Shown here: in pieces, positions 45,294-53,460 of the stretch
Position numbering within the stretch: position 1 is the stretch's first letter
Layout: each line of letters starts with the position of its first letter
NCBI RefSeq assembly: GCF_000975135.1
Contig: NZ_BBRF01000002.1
Coordinates: forward strand, 1-64,000
From: Demequina aurantiaca
GTDB lineage: Bacteria > Actinomycetota > Actinomycetes > Actinomycetales > Demequinaceae
Length of the DNA: 64,000 nt
Reading direction: 5' to 3'
Notes under the pieces: generated by a model
Seen by the model: only the letters and a program-made list of their open reading frames with translations
The model's database searches: none
What the model was told of the DNA's origin: nothing
Made by a program: the position numbers and the translations under genes

Positions 45294-47996
45294 TTACTGC
45301 GGCCCCACGTTGAGCAGTTCGATGACGGGGGAGCCCGCCTCATCCGAGGCATCGAGATTCACCACAGCGACGATGGCCCAGTCGTGGTCGCCGTCGGCGT
45401 CATCGAGCACCTGACGCACCAGCCAACTCCCCTCAGGCAACTCGCCGTCGGGCGTCACGGATAGCGCCGCTCGTGCGTGAGCAAGATCGTGGTCGCCGCC
45501 CGGCTTCACAAAGCTGACCAGCGCAGCAGATCGGGCGTTGGGGCCGATGCCGATTGCCGCGTCTCCCTGCGCCTCGAAGAGTGGGTCGAGCGCCTCGCGC
45601 CACACGTCACCGTTCCAGCCTGCGGCCCCGTCGAGCGCGCCCAAGGCCGCGTACTGCTCGCGCGACGCGAGCTCCACGCGGCGGAACATCGCGTTGCGCA
45701 CCAGGCGCTGCAACATTCGTGGGTTGCCTGACATTGGGCGAGCGGGGCCTCCCATGCCGGGCGACAAGGCGGCCGATGCGGGATCGGCATCGTCGGAAAT
45801 AACAGCATCGGGGTTGTTGAGGTGTTCCCATTCGTCCAAGAGCGACGAGTCGGTCGACCGCACGATGGATCCGAGCCACTCGGTGATCGCCACTACGTCC
45901 TCGGTGCGGTGCTCCTCTGGGACCGTCTGTCGCATCGCCCTGTATGCCTCGGCCAGGTACCGCAACGCGATTCCCTCGGTGCGCTCTAGGCCGTAAGCCG
46001 AGATGAGATCGGAGAACGACATCGCCCTCTCGAGCATGTCGCGCACGACGGACTTGGGCGACAATTCCGCGTCCAGGATCCATGGGTTGGTTGTGCGATA
46101 CGCGATGAAGGCCGGTTCGAGCAGGTCCTCGAGCGGCTTGGGCCATGTGACTTCCTCGAGCAGCTCCATGCGCTCCTCGTACTCGATGCCGTCGGACTTC
46201 ATGGAGCCAATTGCCTGGCCGCGCGCCTGATGTTGCTGCGCCATGAGAATTTGGCGCGGGTCCGACAACGTGGCCTCGATGACCGATACGACGTCGATGG
46301 CGTGGTCAGGCGAGTCCACATTGACCAGGTCCATCGCGGCCAGGGCGAAGGGGGACAGGGGCTGGTTGAGTGCGAAGTTGCGCGGCACATCGACGGTGAG
46401 GCGCACGGAGGGCCGCTCCCCACGAGGGTGATTGGCGTCCGGCACGCGGACGCGCTCAACCACGCCGGCGATGCGCAGCGACCGGTAGATCCGCAGAGCC
46501 TGACGAATGTGCGCGGAACGCTGCGTCTCGGTCTCGTGAACGGCCTGCAGGAGGTCGCGCATCGCGAGCACCGGGTCCTGCGCCTCCCGGCCCACCGCCG
46601 CGTTGGCGGTGCCGCGGGCCAGGATGTTGAGCACCATGGCGTGGTTGACGGTGAAGTGGCTGGTGAGTGCCTCGGGCGGCGCGTCCCGCAACCGTTCAAA
46701 CGTCGCGTCGGTCCAATTCACGGAGCCCGCGGGGGCGCCCTTGCGCACAATCTTCTTGCGCTTCTTGGGGTCGTCGCCGGCCTTCGCGAGCATCTTGCGG
46801 TTCTCGATGACGTGCTCGGGAGCCATCACGATGACGTCACCCTCGGTATCGAACCCGGCGCGTCCGGCTCGCCCGGCTATCTGGTGGAACTCGCGCGCAC
46901 TGAGGTGGCGCATGCGTTCGCCGTCGTACTTCACGAGCGAGGTGAGGAGCACGGTGCGGATGGGCACGTTGATGCCGACCCCGAGCGTGTCCGTGCCGCA
47001 CACCACCTTGAGTACACCCTGCTGAGTGAGTCGTTCGACGATGCGCCGGTACTTGGGCAGCATGCCCGCGTGATGGACACCGATGCCCGCGCGGAGGAAC
47101 TTACTTAACGTCTTGCCAAAGCCGGTGCTAAAGCGAACGCCATCCAAAGCATCGGCGATGATTTTGCGCTCTTCCTTGGTCGCGACCTGCTGGCTGAGAA
47201 GGGCCTGCGCCCTGTCGACCGCGTCCTTCTGCGTGAAGTGCACCACGTAGACGGGGGCGTGACCGGTCTGCACCAGACGCTCGACCACGTCCGGCAGCGG
47301 CTCGACGCAGTAGTCGAAGCTCAGCGGGACGGGGCGCTCGAGGGTCGTGACAGTGGCCACGGCGCGGTCGCTCTGACTCTGCAGTTCCTCGACCAGCCAG
47401 TCGGTGTCGCCCAATGTTGCCGACATGAGCACGAACTGTGTGTCTGGTAGCTCGAGCAGCGGCACCTGCCATGCCCACCCGCGCTGGGGGTCAGCGTAGA
47501 AGTGAAACTCATCCATGACGACAAGCGAGGCGTCGGTCGCGGAGCCGTCACGCAGCGTCAAGTTGGCCAGGATCTCCGCGGTACAGCAGATGATGGGGGC
47601 GTCGGGATTGACCGCGGAGTCGCCCGTCATGAGCCCTACGTTTTGCGTGCCGAACAGCGCGATCAGGTCAAAGAACTTCTCGCTGACCAGGGCCTTGAGT
47701 GGTGCGGTGTAAAACGTGCGGCCACCCGTGCCTGCCCGATGCGCGGCGAGTGCGGCAAAGTGCGCACCCGCGGCGACGAGTGACTTGCCGGATCCGGTGG
47801 GGGTGGCGAGGATCACGTGAGAGCCGGAGACGATCTCCATGAGCGCCTCGTCCTGGTGTGGATACAGAGGGAGGTGCTGATCGTCGGCCCAGCCCGAGAA
47901 CGCCTCATAAAGGGCATCGGGGTCGGGGTTCTCTCCCGTCGTCGGCGCGGGAAGGCGATCCAGGAGGGGCGTGTCGGCGTCAGTCATCGGTTCCAT
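45294..47996 (-). CDS. DEAD/DEAH-box helicase with DUF3516 C-terminus
   Basis: A 900-residue superfamily 2 helicase. Motif I is ATPTGSGKS, motif II DEFH, motif III SATL, and motif VI QIAGRAGRAGFD; a long C-terminal DUF3516 region follows (residues about 430-900). It resembles Ski2/Mtr4-like RNA helicases, and DUF3516 forms are typical of actinobacteria. The start could be ATG 47996 or 47987. Probably acts in RNA metabolism; the partner is unknown. It converges with the lipoate ligase gene. Confidence 0.9.
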   Translation of the reverse strand: MEPMTDADTPLLDRLPAPTTGENPDPDALYEAFSGWADDQHLPLYPHQDEALMEIVSGSHVILATPTGSGKSLVAAGAHFAALAAHRAGTGGRTFYTAPLKALVSEKFFDLIALFGTQNVGLMTGDSAVNPDAPIICCTAEILANLTLRDGSATDASLVVMDEFHFYADPQRGWAWQVPLLELPDTQFVLMSATLGDTDWLVEELQSQSDRAVATVTTLERPVPLSFDYCVEPLPDVVERLVQTGHAPVYVVHFTQKDAVDRAQALLSQQVATKEERKIIADALDGVRFSTGFGKTLSKFLRAGIGVHHAGMLPKYRRIVERLTQQGVLKVVCGTDTLGVGINVPIRTVLLTSLVKYDGERMRHLSAREFHQIAGRAGRAGFDTEGDVIVMAPEHVIENRKMLAKAGDDPKKRKKIVRKGAPAGSVNWTDATFERLRDAPPEALTSHFTVNHAMVLNILARGTANAAVGREAQDPVLAMRDLLQAVHETETQRSAHIRQALRIYRSLRIAGVVERVRVPDANHPRGERPSVRLTVDVPRNFALNQPLSPFALAAMDLVNVDSPDHAIDVVSVIEATLSDPRQILMAQQHQARGQAIGSMKSDGIEYEERMELLEEVTWPKPLEDLLEPAFIAYRTTNPWILDAELSPKSVVRDMLERAMSFSDLISAYGLERTEGIALRYLAEAYRAMRQTVPEEHRTEDVVAITEWLGSIVRSTDSSLLDEWEHLNNPDAVISDDADPASAALSPGMGGPARPMSGNPRMLQRLVRNAMFRRVELASREQYAALGALDGAAGWNGDVWREALDPLFEAQGDAAIGIGPNARSAALVSFVKPGGDHDLAHARAALSVTPDGELPEGSWLVRQVLDDADGDHDWAIVAVVNLDASDEAGSPVIELLNVGPQ

Positions 47997-48054
47997 TGTC
48001 TAACAGGCGATCGGCATGGGTCACACCGCCCCGCGTCGCGGCTAGCCTTGGCCA

Positions 48055-48708
48055 ATGACCACCCACGCGCTGCCCTCCACGATTGCGGCGCCCGTCGAGC
48101 ATCGGTCGGTGGTCAAGAAGTCCGTGTTCTTGGCCAACGCGGTGCCTGTCGCGTCCGTCGAAGCGGCCGATGATGTGGTCGCGTCGATACGCAAGCGGCA
48201 CTGGGATGCTCGTCACCATTGCACCGCCCTAGTGGTGGGCATGGCCGCCGATCGCCAGCGTTCGAGCGACGACGGCGAGCCCGCCGGCACTGCAGGAACG
48301 CCGATGCTGGAGGTGCTCCGCCACCGCCACGTGACCGATGTGGTGGTCGTCGTCAGCAGGTGGTTCGGCGGCGTGAAGTTGGGTGCCGGCGGTTTGGTGC
48401 GGGCCTATGGCTCGGCGGTGTCCGCGGCACTGGACGAGGCGGTGTGGGTCGATCGCGTTCCCCTCACTCCGCTGTCGATGGAAGTGCACCAGGCCGATGC
48501 CGGGCGCGTCTTGGCCTCGCTGCACGCCTGGGTCGACCGTCACGACGCCGTGCTCGACGAGCCCCGCTATGGTTCCGCCGTGACCCTGGGGGTGCGCGTA
48601 GGGCCCGGCTTGGTTGAGGCTGCCCGTGCGGAGATTGCCGAACTTACCTCGGGTGCTGTTGAGGTGGTGGCAGGCGAGACTGTGATCGTGAACCGGAGGC
48701 GCTCGTGA
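48055..48708 (+). CDS. YigZ/IMPACT family protein
   Basis: A 217-residue member of the UPF0029/IMPACT family. It has the signatures RKRHWDARHHCTALVVG, DGEPAGTAGTPMLEVL and VVVVSRWFGGVKLGAGGLVRAYG, and a C-terminal ferredoxin-like domain. Function in bacteria is unproven; eukaryotic IMPACT regulates GCN2. The stop overlaps the next start (GTGA). Confidence 0.9.
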   Translation: MTTHALPSTIAAPVEHRSVVKKSVFLANAVPVASVEAADDVVASIRKRHWDARHHCTALVVGMAADRQRSSDDGEPAGTAGTPMLEVLRHRHVTDVVVVVSRWFGGVKLGAGGLVRAYGSAVSAALDEAVWVDRVPLTPLSMEVHQADAGRVLASLHAWVDRHDAVLDEPRYGSAVTLGVRVGPGLVEAARAEIAELTSGAVEVVAGETVIVNRRRS

Positions 48709-49628
48709 GTACCGACTCGCGCACGACCGCGATGCCACTGTTCGTCATCCTTGGGCTGGTGTGTCAGGAGGCGGGCGCCGCCGTGGCGGTGGGCCTGATG
48801 CCTGACGTTGGCCCGTGGGGAGTCGTGGCCCTACGCCTCGTGTTCTCTGCGGTGGTGCTGCTACCCCTAGCGATCGTGAGCCTGCGACGAGGTGCCGTGA
48901 TCTCGTGGCGCCACGTGTTCGCCTTCGGCTTGTCGCTTGCCGCGATGAACGTGTTCTTCTACCTGGCGCTCGAGCGCATCCCTCTGGGCGTGGCCGTCAC
49001 GATCGAGGTCACCGGCCCGTTGGTGCTGAGCGTGGTCGCGAGCCGTAGCTGGCGCGGCGCACTCTGGGCCGCGTTGGCCGCCGCCGGCGTGGCCCTGTTG
49101 GGGGGCTCAGGGCTGTTGCATGGCGGGTCGAGCGCGCTCGACCCGGTGGGGCTCGCCTTCGCGGTGGGGGCGGCCGTGATGTGGGCCGCGTACATCGTCA
49201 CCGCGCGGGCCGCCGGCGCGGCAATGCAGGGTGTGGTCGGACTCGCCTTGGCAATGGTGGTGGGAGCGCTGGTGACGCTACCCGTCGCCGGCGCGATGGC
49301 GGGGTCGGCGCTACTCAAGCCCGAGGTGCTCGCGCTGGGCTTCGCCGTGGCCGTGCTCTCCTCAGCAATTCCGTACGGCATTGAACTCTCCGCTTTGCGC
49401 CGCATGAAGGCCGAAACCTTCGCCATCCTGCTTGCCCTCGCGCCGGCCATCGCCGCGCTGGCCGGCCTGGTACTGCTGGACCAACGCCTTACCTGGGCAA
49501 TCTCCGCGGGAATTGCACTGGTGACGGTCGCGGGGGTCGGGGCCGTAGCATCGGCCGGCCGCCGGGCCGTGCCCGCGGTGGAGGAGGTCGCTGTCGAGAT
49601 AGGGGAGGACGAGGACGAGCCTCGCTAG
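48705..49628 (+). CDS. EamA-family (RhtA-like) transporter
   Basis: A 307-residue inner-membrane protein with about ten membrane segments in two EamA repeats. It resembles RhtA-type amino-acid/metabolite exporters (VGLMPDVGPWGVVALRL, NVFFYLALERIPLGVAVTIEVTGPL). GTG start overlapping the preceding stop by 4 nt. The charged C-terminus is cytoplasmic. Its 3' end overlaps the convergent VIT gene by 4 nt. Confidence 0.88.
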   Translation: MSTDSRTTAMPLFVILGLVCQEAGAAVAVGLMPDVGPWGVVALRLVFSAVVLLPLAIVSLRRGAVISWRHVFAFGLSLAAMNVFFYLALERIPLGVAVTIEVTGPLVLSVVASRSWRGALWAALAAAGVALLGGSGLLHGGSSALDPVGLAFAVGAAVMWAAYIVTARAAGAAMQGVVGLALAMVVGALVTLPVAGAMAGSALLKPEVLALGFAVAVLSSAIPYGIELSALRRMKAETFAILLALAPAIAALAGLVLLDQRLTWAISAGIALVTVAGVGAVASAGRRAVPAVEEVAVEIGEDEDEPR

Positions 49629-50350
49629 AGGACGTGGGTGCCAAGCAGATCGCCGATGCCGTACGTCACCAGCATGGCTAGGGTTCCACCGACGACGTTG
49701 CGCACCAGCGCCTTGCGCTTGGAGGAGTGAGCGACGCGCGCCGAGGACAGTCCGGTGATGGCCAGTGCCACAATGACGGCCACGAAGGTGGCCGGGATCG
49801 CCCAGGACTCGGGCGCGAGCAGGATGGTCAGCGTGGGAATCATCCCGCCGACGGTGAAGGCGACCAGCGACGCGAAGCCCGCCACCCACGGATTGGTGAA
49901 CTCGTCGGGGTCGATGCCGAGGTGCATGAGGGCGTGAATTGCGAGCGCGTCGTGGTCCATTTGCTCCGCGGCGGCCACCGTCGCAACCTCTTCTGACATG
50001 CCCGTCTTCTTGTTGAGCTCCACGAGTTGCTGGAGTTCCCACTCAGGTCGCGTGTCCTGCCAGATCTTCTCGCGCTCGATCTGCGCCTTCTCGGCGTCGC
50101 GCTGGCTCGAGACCGACACGTATTCGCCGATGCCCATCGACAGAGCGCCCGCGGAGATGCCCGCGATTCCGGCCGTCAGAAGTGCGCCCTCGCTCGGCGC
50201 TGCAGCCGCAACACCCACCAGCAGCGCCGCCATCGAGACGATGCCGTCGTTGGCTCCCAAAACGCCAGCGCGCAGCCAGTTCATGCGCGAGGAAATCGCC
50301 ACCTCGTCGGGCCCGGTGTAGTGCTCCTTGTGGCGCTCGTGCTTGGTCAT
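49625..50350 (-). CDS. VIT1/CCC1-family iron/manganese transporter
   Basis: A 241-residue membrane protein of the VIT1/CCC1 family (NWLRAGVLGANDGIVSMAALLVGV, AGISAGALSMGIGEYVSVSSQRDAEKA). The cytosolic metal-binding helical stretch (EREKIWQDTRPEWELQQLV) and five membrane segments are visible. It probably exports Fe2+ or Mn2+ from the cytosol. Convergent 4-nt overlap with the EamA gene. Confidence 0.9.
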   Translation of the reverse strand: MTKHERHKEHYTGPDEVAISSRMNWLRAGVLGANDGIVSMAALLVGVAAAAPSEGALLTAGIAGISAGALSMGIGEYVSVSSQRDAEKAQIEREKIWQDTRPEWELQQLVELNKKTGMSEEVATVAAAEQMDHDALAIHALMHLGIDPDEFTNPWVAGFASLVAFTVGGMIPTLTILLAPESWAIPATFVAVIVALAITGLSSARVAHSSKRKALVRNVVGGTLAMLVTYGIGDLLGTHVL

Positions 50351-50471
50351 GATGTCAGGCTAACGAGTCGCTGCGGGTGGGCGCTAGCAAGGGGTGCCTG
50401 TCTTCGGCGACCCGAACTTCCAGGTAGAGGACTGAAACTGGCGGCGCGCCACGGACGACGAGGTGCAGGTG

Positions 50472-51233
50472 TTAGGCGCGTTCGCCCATCACGGCAGTGC
50501 CAACGCGGACCATGGTGGCGCCCTCGGCGATGGCCCACTCGAGGTCGCTCGACATGCCCATCGACAGGTGCCACGCCTCGCGCAGGTTGTGCTGACCGCG
50601 CTCCGACAGGATTAGTGCCTCGTCGCGGATGTCTCGCAGTTGCCGGTAACCGGCGCGCACAGCGCCCTCGTCTGAGGAGTTGAGCCCTATGGTCATGAAG
50701 CCCGTCACAGTAAGTGCGTCGAGCGCCTGGACTGCGCTCGCAAGGGTAAGAGCCTCCGACGGCTCTACACCCGCCTTGGACTCCTCACCTGACACGTTGA
50801 CCTGAACCATCACGTCCAGCTCGCGCTCGGCCTCAAGGCACAGCCGCGAAAGCCGCTCGGCCAGCTTGAGGGAGTCCACGGTCTGCACACACTCCGCGAA
50901 CTCCACTGCGATGGCTGCCTTGTTGCGCTGCAGCTCGCCAATCACGTGCACGTGGGCTCCGGCAGCGCGTAGGGCCTCGCCCTTCTCGGCGAGTTCCTGC
51001 ATGCGGCTCTCGCCCACCAGAATCGCCCCAGCAGCCACGGCGGCTGACGCCGCGTGCGCATCCCAGGCCTTGGTAGCGACTAGGAGTTTCACTCCCGACC
51101 CGGCGCGGCCAGACTGCGCCTCGGCCACGTGAATTCTGGCCTTGGCATCAGCGATGGCCGCGGTGTAGTCCCAATCTGCGGGGGACGGGGCGAGTTCTCG
51201 GGCCACGGGTGCGCTCCTGGTGTTGATCTGCAT
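50472..51233 (-). CDS. PLP homeostasis protein (YggS family)
   Basis: A 253-residue alanine-racemase-fold protein. The PLP-binding Lys is in KLLVATKAWD, and HVIGELQRNKA, SLKLAERL, GFMTIG and SMGMSSDLEWAIAEGATMVRVG are conserved. YggS buffers pyridoxal phosphate and keto-acid/amino-acid balance. The start could also be 51251. The region upstream holds the CAACCAAAACCTGAAC repeats. Confidence 0.9.
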   Translation of the reverse strand: MQINTRSAPVARELAPSPADWDYTAAIADAKARIHVAEAQSGRAGSGVKLLVATKAWDAHAASAAVAAGAILVGESRMQELAEKGEALRAAGAHVHVIGELQRNKAAIAVEFAECVQTVDSLKLAERLSRLCLEAERELDVMVQVNVSGEESKAGVEPSEALTLASAVQALDALTVTGFMTIGLNSSDEGAVRAGYRQLRDIRDEALILSERGQHNLREAWHLSMGMSSDLEWAIAEGATMVRVGTAVMGERA

Positions 51234-51368
51234 GCATCGTTGCGGGGGCATGCGGTGAGAAAAGTTACGTACTGACAGTACTCACTCGTGCTCCGAGACA
51301 TGGACATGGGCTGGCGTCGGCGTCCATTGGCCGCCATCTGAGCGCTGGGATGAGGGAGAGCGCGAAAT

Positions 51369-51425
51369 CAACCAAAACCTGAACATTGGATGCCAAACGC
51401 TCGAAAAAACAACCAAAACCTGAAC
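51369..51425. repeat. Two direct copies of CAACCAAAACCTGAAC
   Basis: Exact 16-bp copies at 51369-51384 and 51410-51425, about 140-190 nt upstream of yggS. An exact inverted copy lies at 52106-52121, between ybaK and rnhA. The copy at 51410 and the inverted copy share 18 bp (ending GC). Confidence 0.85.
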
Positions 51426-51426
51426 G

Positions 51427-51540
51427 CAGGGGGGTGGGAGGGTGGGGGAGCCGGACGCCAGGGCGACATGACGACCTGAGGACCGGGTGGCAGGAAGCCA
51501 GGACGCCAGGACGACCTGACGACCTGACGTCAGGTGACAG
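51427..51540. repeat. Low-complexity GACGCCAGG / GACGACCTGA repeat tract
   Basis: After a G-rich run (51427-51452) the sequence repeats GGACGCCAGG and GACGACCTGA units several times and ends in the palindrome CTGACGTCAG, just before the 3' end of ybaK. No coding frame fits. This completes a 290-bp region between yggS and ybaK that has no gene. Confidence 0.6.
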
Positions 51541-51543
51541 GAA

Positions 51544-52056
51544 TCACGCGGACTTCGCGATGGGGGCGATGCTCCCGTGGGTCACCGCGACCAGATCGGC
51601 CGGCGCCATGCCGATATCGAACCCGCGGCGCCCCCCCGAGACATAGATAGCCTCAAAGGACAGCGCCGACTCGTCGAGCACCAGCGGCAGCCGCTTGCGC
51701 CCGCCAAGGGGAGAGATGCCGCCCACCACGTACCCAGTGGCGCGTTCAGCGTCGGCAGGCGGGGCCATCTGGGCCTTCTTGGCGCCCAGCGCGTGGGCGA
51801 TGGCCTTGAGGTCGAGCTGGTGATCGACCGGCACCACACCCATTGCCAGCGCACCGTCCGCGTAGATGCACAGCGTCTTGAATACCTGCGCGGGGTCGAT
51901 GCCGATCGCGGCGGCGGCCTCGAGGCCGTAGCTCAATTCAGAGTTGGGGTCGTGGTCGTAGGGATGCAAGGTGTGGGAGATCCTCGCCTTCAGCAGTGCA
52001 GCCACGGCTGGCGTACTTGCATGCTCCGCTTGATTCTTGGCTCCGTGTTTACTCAC
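51544..52056 (-). CDS. YbaK/EbsC aminoacyl-tRNA deacylase
   Basis: A 170-residue YbaK-type protein that hydrolyses mischarged Cys-tRNA(Pro) or related species. Conserved elements are DPAQVFKTLCIYADG, GVVPVDHQLDLKAIA and GYVVGGISPLGGRKRLPLVLDESA. Length is typical. Minus strand, facing rnhA divergently. Confidence 0.9.
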   Translation of the reverse strand: MSKHGAKNQAEHASTPAVAALLKARISHTLHPYDHDPNSELSYGLEAAAAIGIDPAQVFKTLCIYADGALAMGVVPVDHQLDLKAIAHALGAKKAQMAPPADAERATGYVVGGISPLGGRKRLPLVLDESALSFEAIYVSGGRRGFDIGMAPADLVAVTHGSIAPIAKSA

Positions 52057-52105
52057 CCCGCCAGTCTGGCATCGCCTCCCGTCCCATGCCCACCTCTTCT
52101 CCAGC

Positions 52106-52121
52106 GTTCAGGTTTTGGTTG
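52106..52121. repeat. Inverted copy of the CAACCAAAACCTGAAC repeat
   Basis: Exact reverse complement of the 16-mer found at 51369 and 51410. It lies in the divergent region between ybaK (start 52056) and rnhA (start 52192), so the repeats border ybaK on both sides. Confidence 0.85.
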
Positions 52122-52191
52122 AAAAACGGAGCCCGGGCGCGCCAGCGTTCACGTGGTGGTTGATCGCAGTCTGTGCCATAGGGTGAACGGC

Positions 52192-52662
52192 GTGAGCAAT
52201 GACACCGACGCAGCCAAGCGCCCCCAGGTCGACATGTGGACCGACGGCGCGTGCAAGGGCAACCCCGGGATCGGCGGCTGGGGAACCTGGATGCGTTCCG
52301 GCGGCAAGGAGAAGGAAATGTGTGGGGGCGAGCTCCACACCACCAACAACAAGATGGAACTCCAGGCGGTCATCGAAGGTCTGAAGATTCTGAAGAAGCC
52401 CTGCGACATCACCCTTCACGTGGACTCCAAGTACGTCATGGATGGCGTCACCAAGTGGATCCACGGCTGGAAGAAGAACGGTTGGAAGACTGGCTCAAAG
52501 CAGCCGGTCAAGAACAAGGAACAGTGGCAGGAACTGGACGCCCAGGTGGCCCGTCACGATGTCACTTGGGTGTGGGTCAAGGGCCATGCCGGTGACCCCG
52601 GCAATGAGCGGGCCGATGCGCTAGCGAACAAAGGTGTGGAAATGGCCCGACTCAACGCCTAA
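52192..52662 (+). CDS. rnhA: Ribonuclease HI
   Basis: A 156-residue RNase H that cuts the RNA strand of RNA-DNA hybrids. The metal-binding residues are visible: Asp in [11 protein letters not shown], Glu in [10 protein letters not shown], Asp in [11 protein letters not shown] and Asp in [10 protein letters not shown]. The GTG at 52192 is preferred because AGGG lies 8 nt upstream; in-frame GTG codons at 52183 and 52153 are alternatives. Confidence 0.93.
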   Translation: MSNDTDAAKRPQVDMWTDGACKGNPGIGGWGTWMRSGGKEKEMCGGELHTTNNKMELQAVIEGLKILKKPCDITLHVDSKYVMDGVTKWIHGWKKNGWKTGSKQPVKNKEQWQELDAQVARHDVTWVWVKGHAGDPGNERADALANKGVEMARLNA

Positions 52663-52702
52663 AGAATTGTAGAAGTCAGGCGAGTGGCCTAGATTCGTGA
52701 TC

Positions 52703-53113
52703 ATGTCACAGAGCCCATGGACAGATCCCGACGCCGCCATCACACGAGTGGAGGAGCAGGTGCGTCAAGCCGAGGCCGTCGCCGCCAAGGCGCAGGCCCT
52801 CGAGAAGGAAATGAAGCTGCTCGTTGGGAGCGCGCAGTCGCCGCGCCGCGAAGCCAGTGTGACGGTCACCGTGCAGGGAGCTCTCGTTGACCTGCAACTG
52901 TCACGCGACGCGATGGAACTCGACGAGCGTGCACTCAGCAAGATCATCGTCGAGACAGTGGCGAAGGCGCAACGCAACGTCGGCGAGCGAGCCGTCGCCC
53001 TGACCTCCGAGGCGTTTGGTGAGGACTCACCCATCACCGCACGCATGCGTGCCGAGGCGGACGAACGCGATTCGCTACCGGCAACGGACGGCATCCGGTA
53101 CGAGCAGGAGTAG
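52703..53113 (+). CDS. YbaB/EbfC-family protein (type VII secretion-associated)
   Basis: A 136-residue protein with an N-terminal coiled-coil (AITRVEEQVRQAEAVAAKAQALEKEM) and a YbaB/EbfC-type beta-helix region (ASVTVTVQGALVDLQLSRDAM). In actinobacteria such proteins often stand next to EspC/WXG100 genes. It starts 40 nt after rnhA and is followed 4 nt later by the EspC-like gene, opening a five-gene cassette. Role (chaperone, nucleoid-like or other) is not known. Confidence 0.75.
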   Translation: MSQSPWTDPDAAITRVEEQVRQAEAVAAKAQALEKEMKLLVGSAQSPRREASVTVTVQGALVDLQLSRDAMELDERALSKIIVETVAKAQRNVGERAVALTSEAFGEDSPITARMRAEADERDSLPATDGIRYEQE

Positions 53114-53117
53114 CACT

Positions 53118-53450
53118 GTGGCAGAGTTGATTCGCATTGATCCAGACACGGTGAGCTATCACGCGGGCCGGGTTGACGTGGCGGCGGGACGTGTTGGTAC
53201 GGCCGTACAAGCGGCGCAATCGATGAATGTTGCCGGCGGTGCGTTTGGGCTGATGTGCGCGTTCCTCGTGGCGCCCGCGATGGCGACGACGTATGCCGCC
53301 ACCTCGGCAATCGTGTCATCCCAGAAATTGTTGGAACGTAGCGCGCGGGAGTTGCGTGGCGCCATGAGGGACGTCGGAGTTTACGAGCAGGGCGTTATTG
53401 AATCCTTGAACCGCAGGATTAGCGCGCTCGACGGAACGGTAGACCGATAG
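53118..53450 (+). CDS. EspC/WXG100-like small helical protein
   Basis: A 110-residue, GTG-started, largely helical protein (DPDTVSYHAGRVDVAAGRV, then a hydrophobic middle and SSQKLLERSARELRGAMRDVG). Size, helical hairpin pattern and position before a large secreted-type protein match ESX/type VII secretion-associated EspC-like proteins. It would act as a secretion partner for the next gene product. No ESX core genes (eccC, mycP and so on) are in the window. Confidence 0.65.
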   Translation: MAELIRIDPDTVSYHAGRVDVAAGRVGTAVQAAQSMNVAGGAFGLMCAFLVAPAMATTYAATSAIVSSQKLLERSARELRGAMRDVGVYEQGVIESLNRRISALDGTVDR

Positions 53451-53460
53451 TGGGCGTCGG

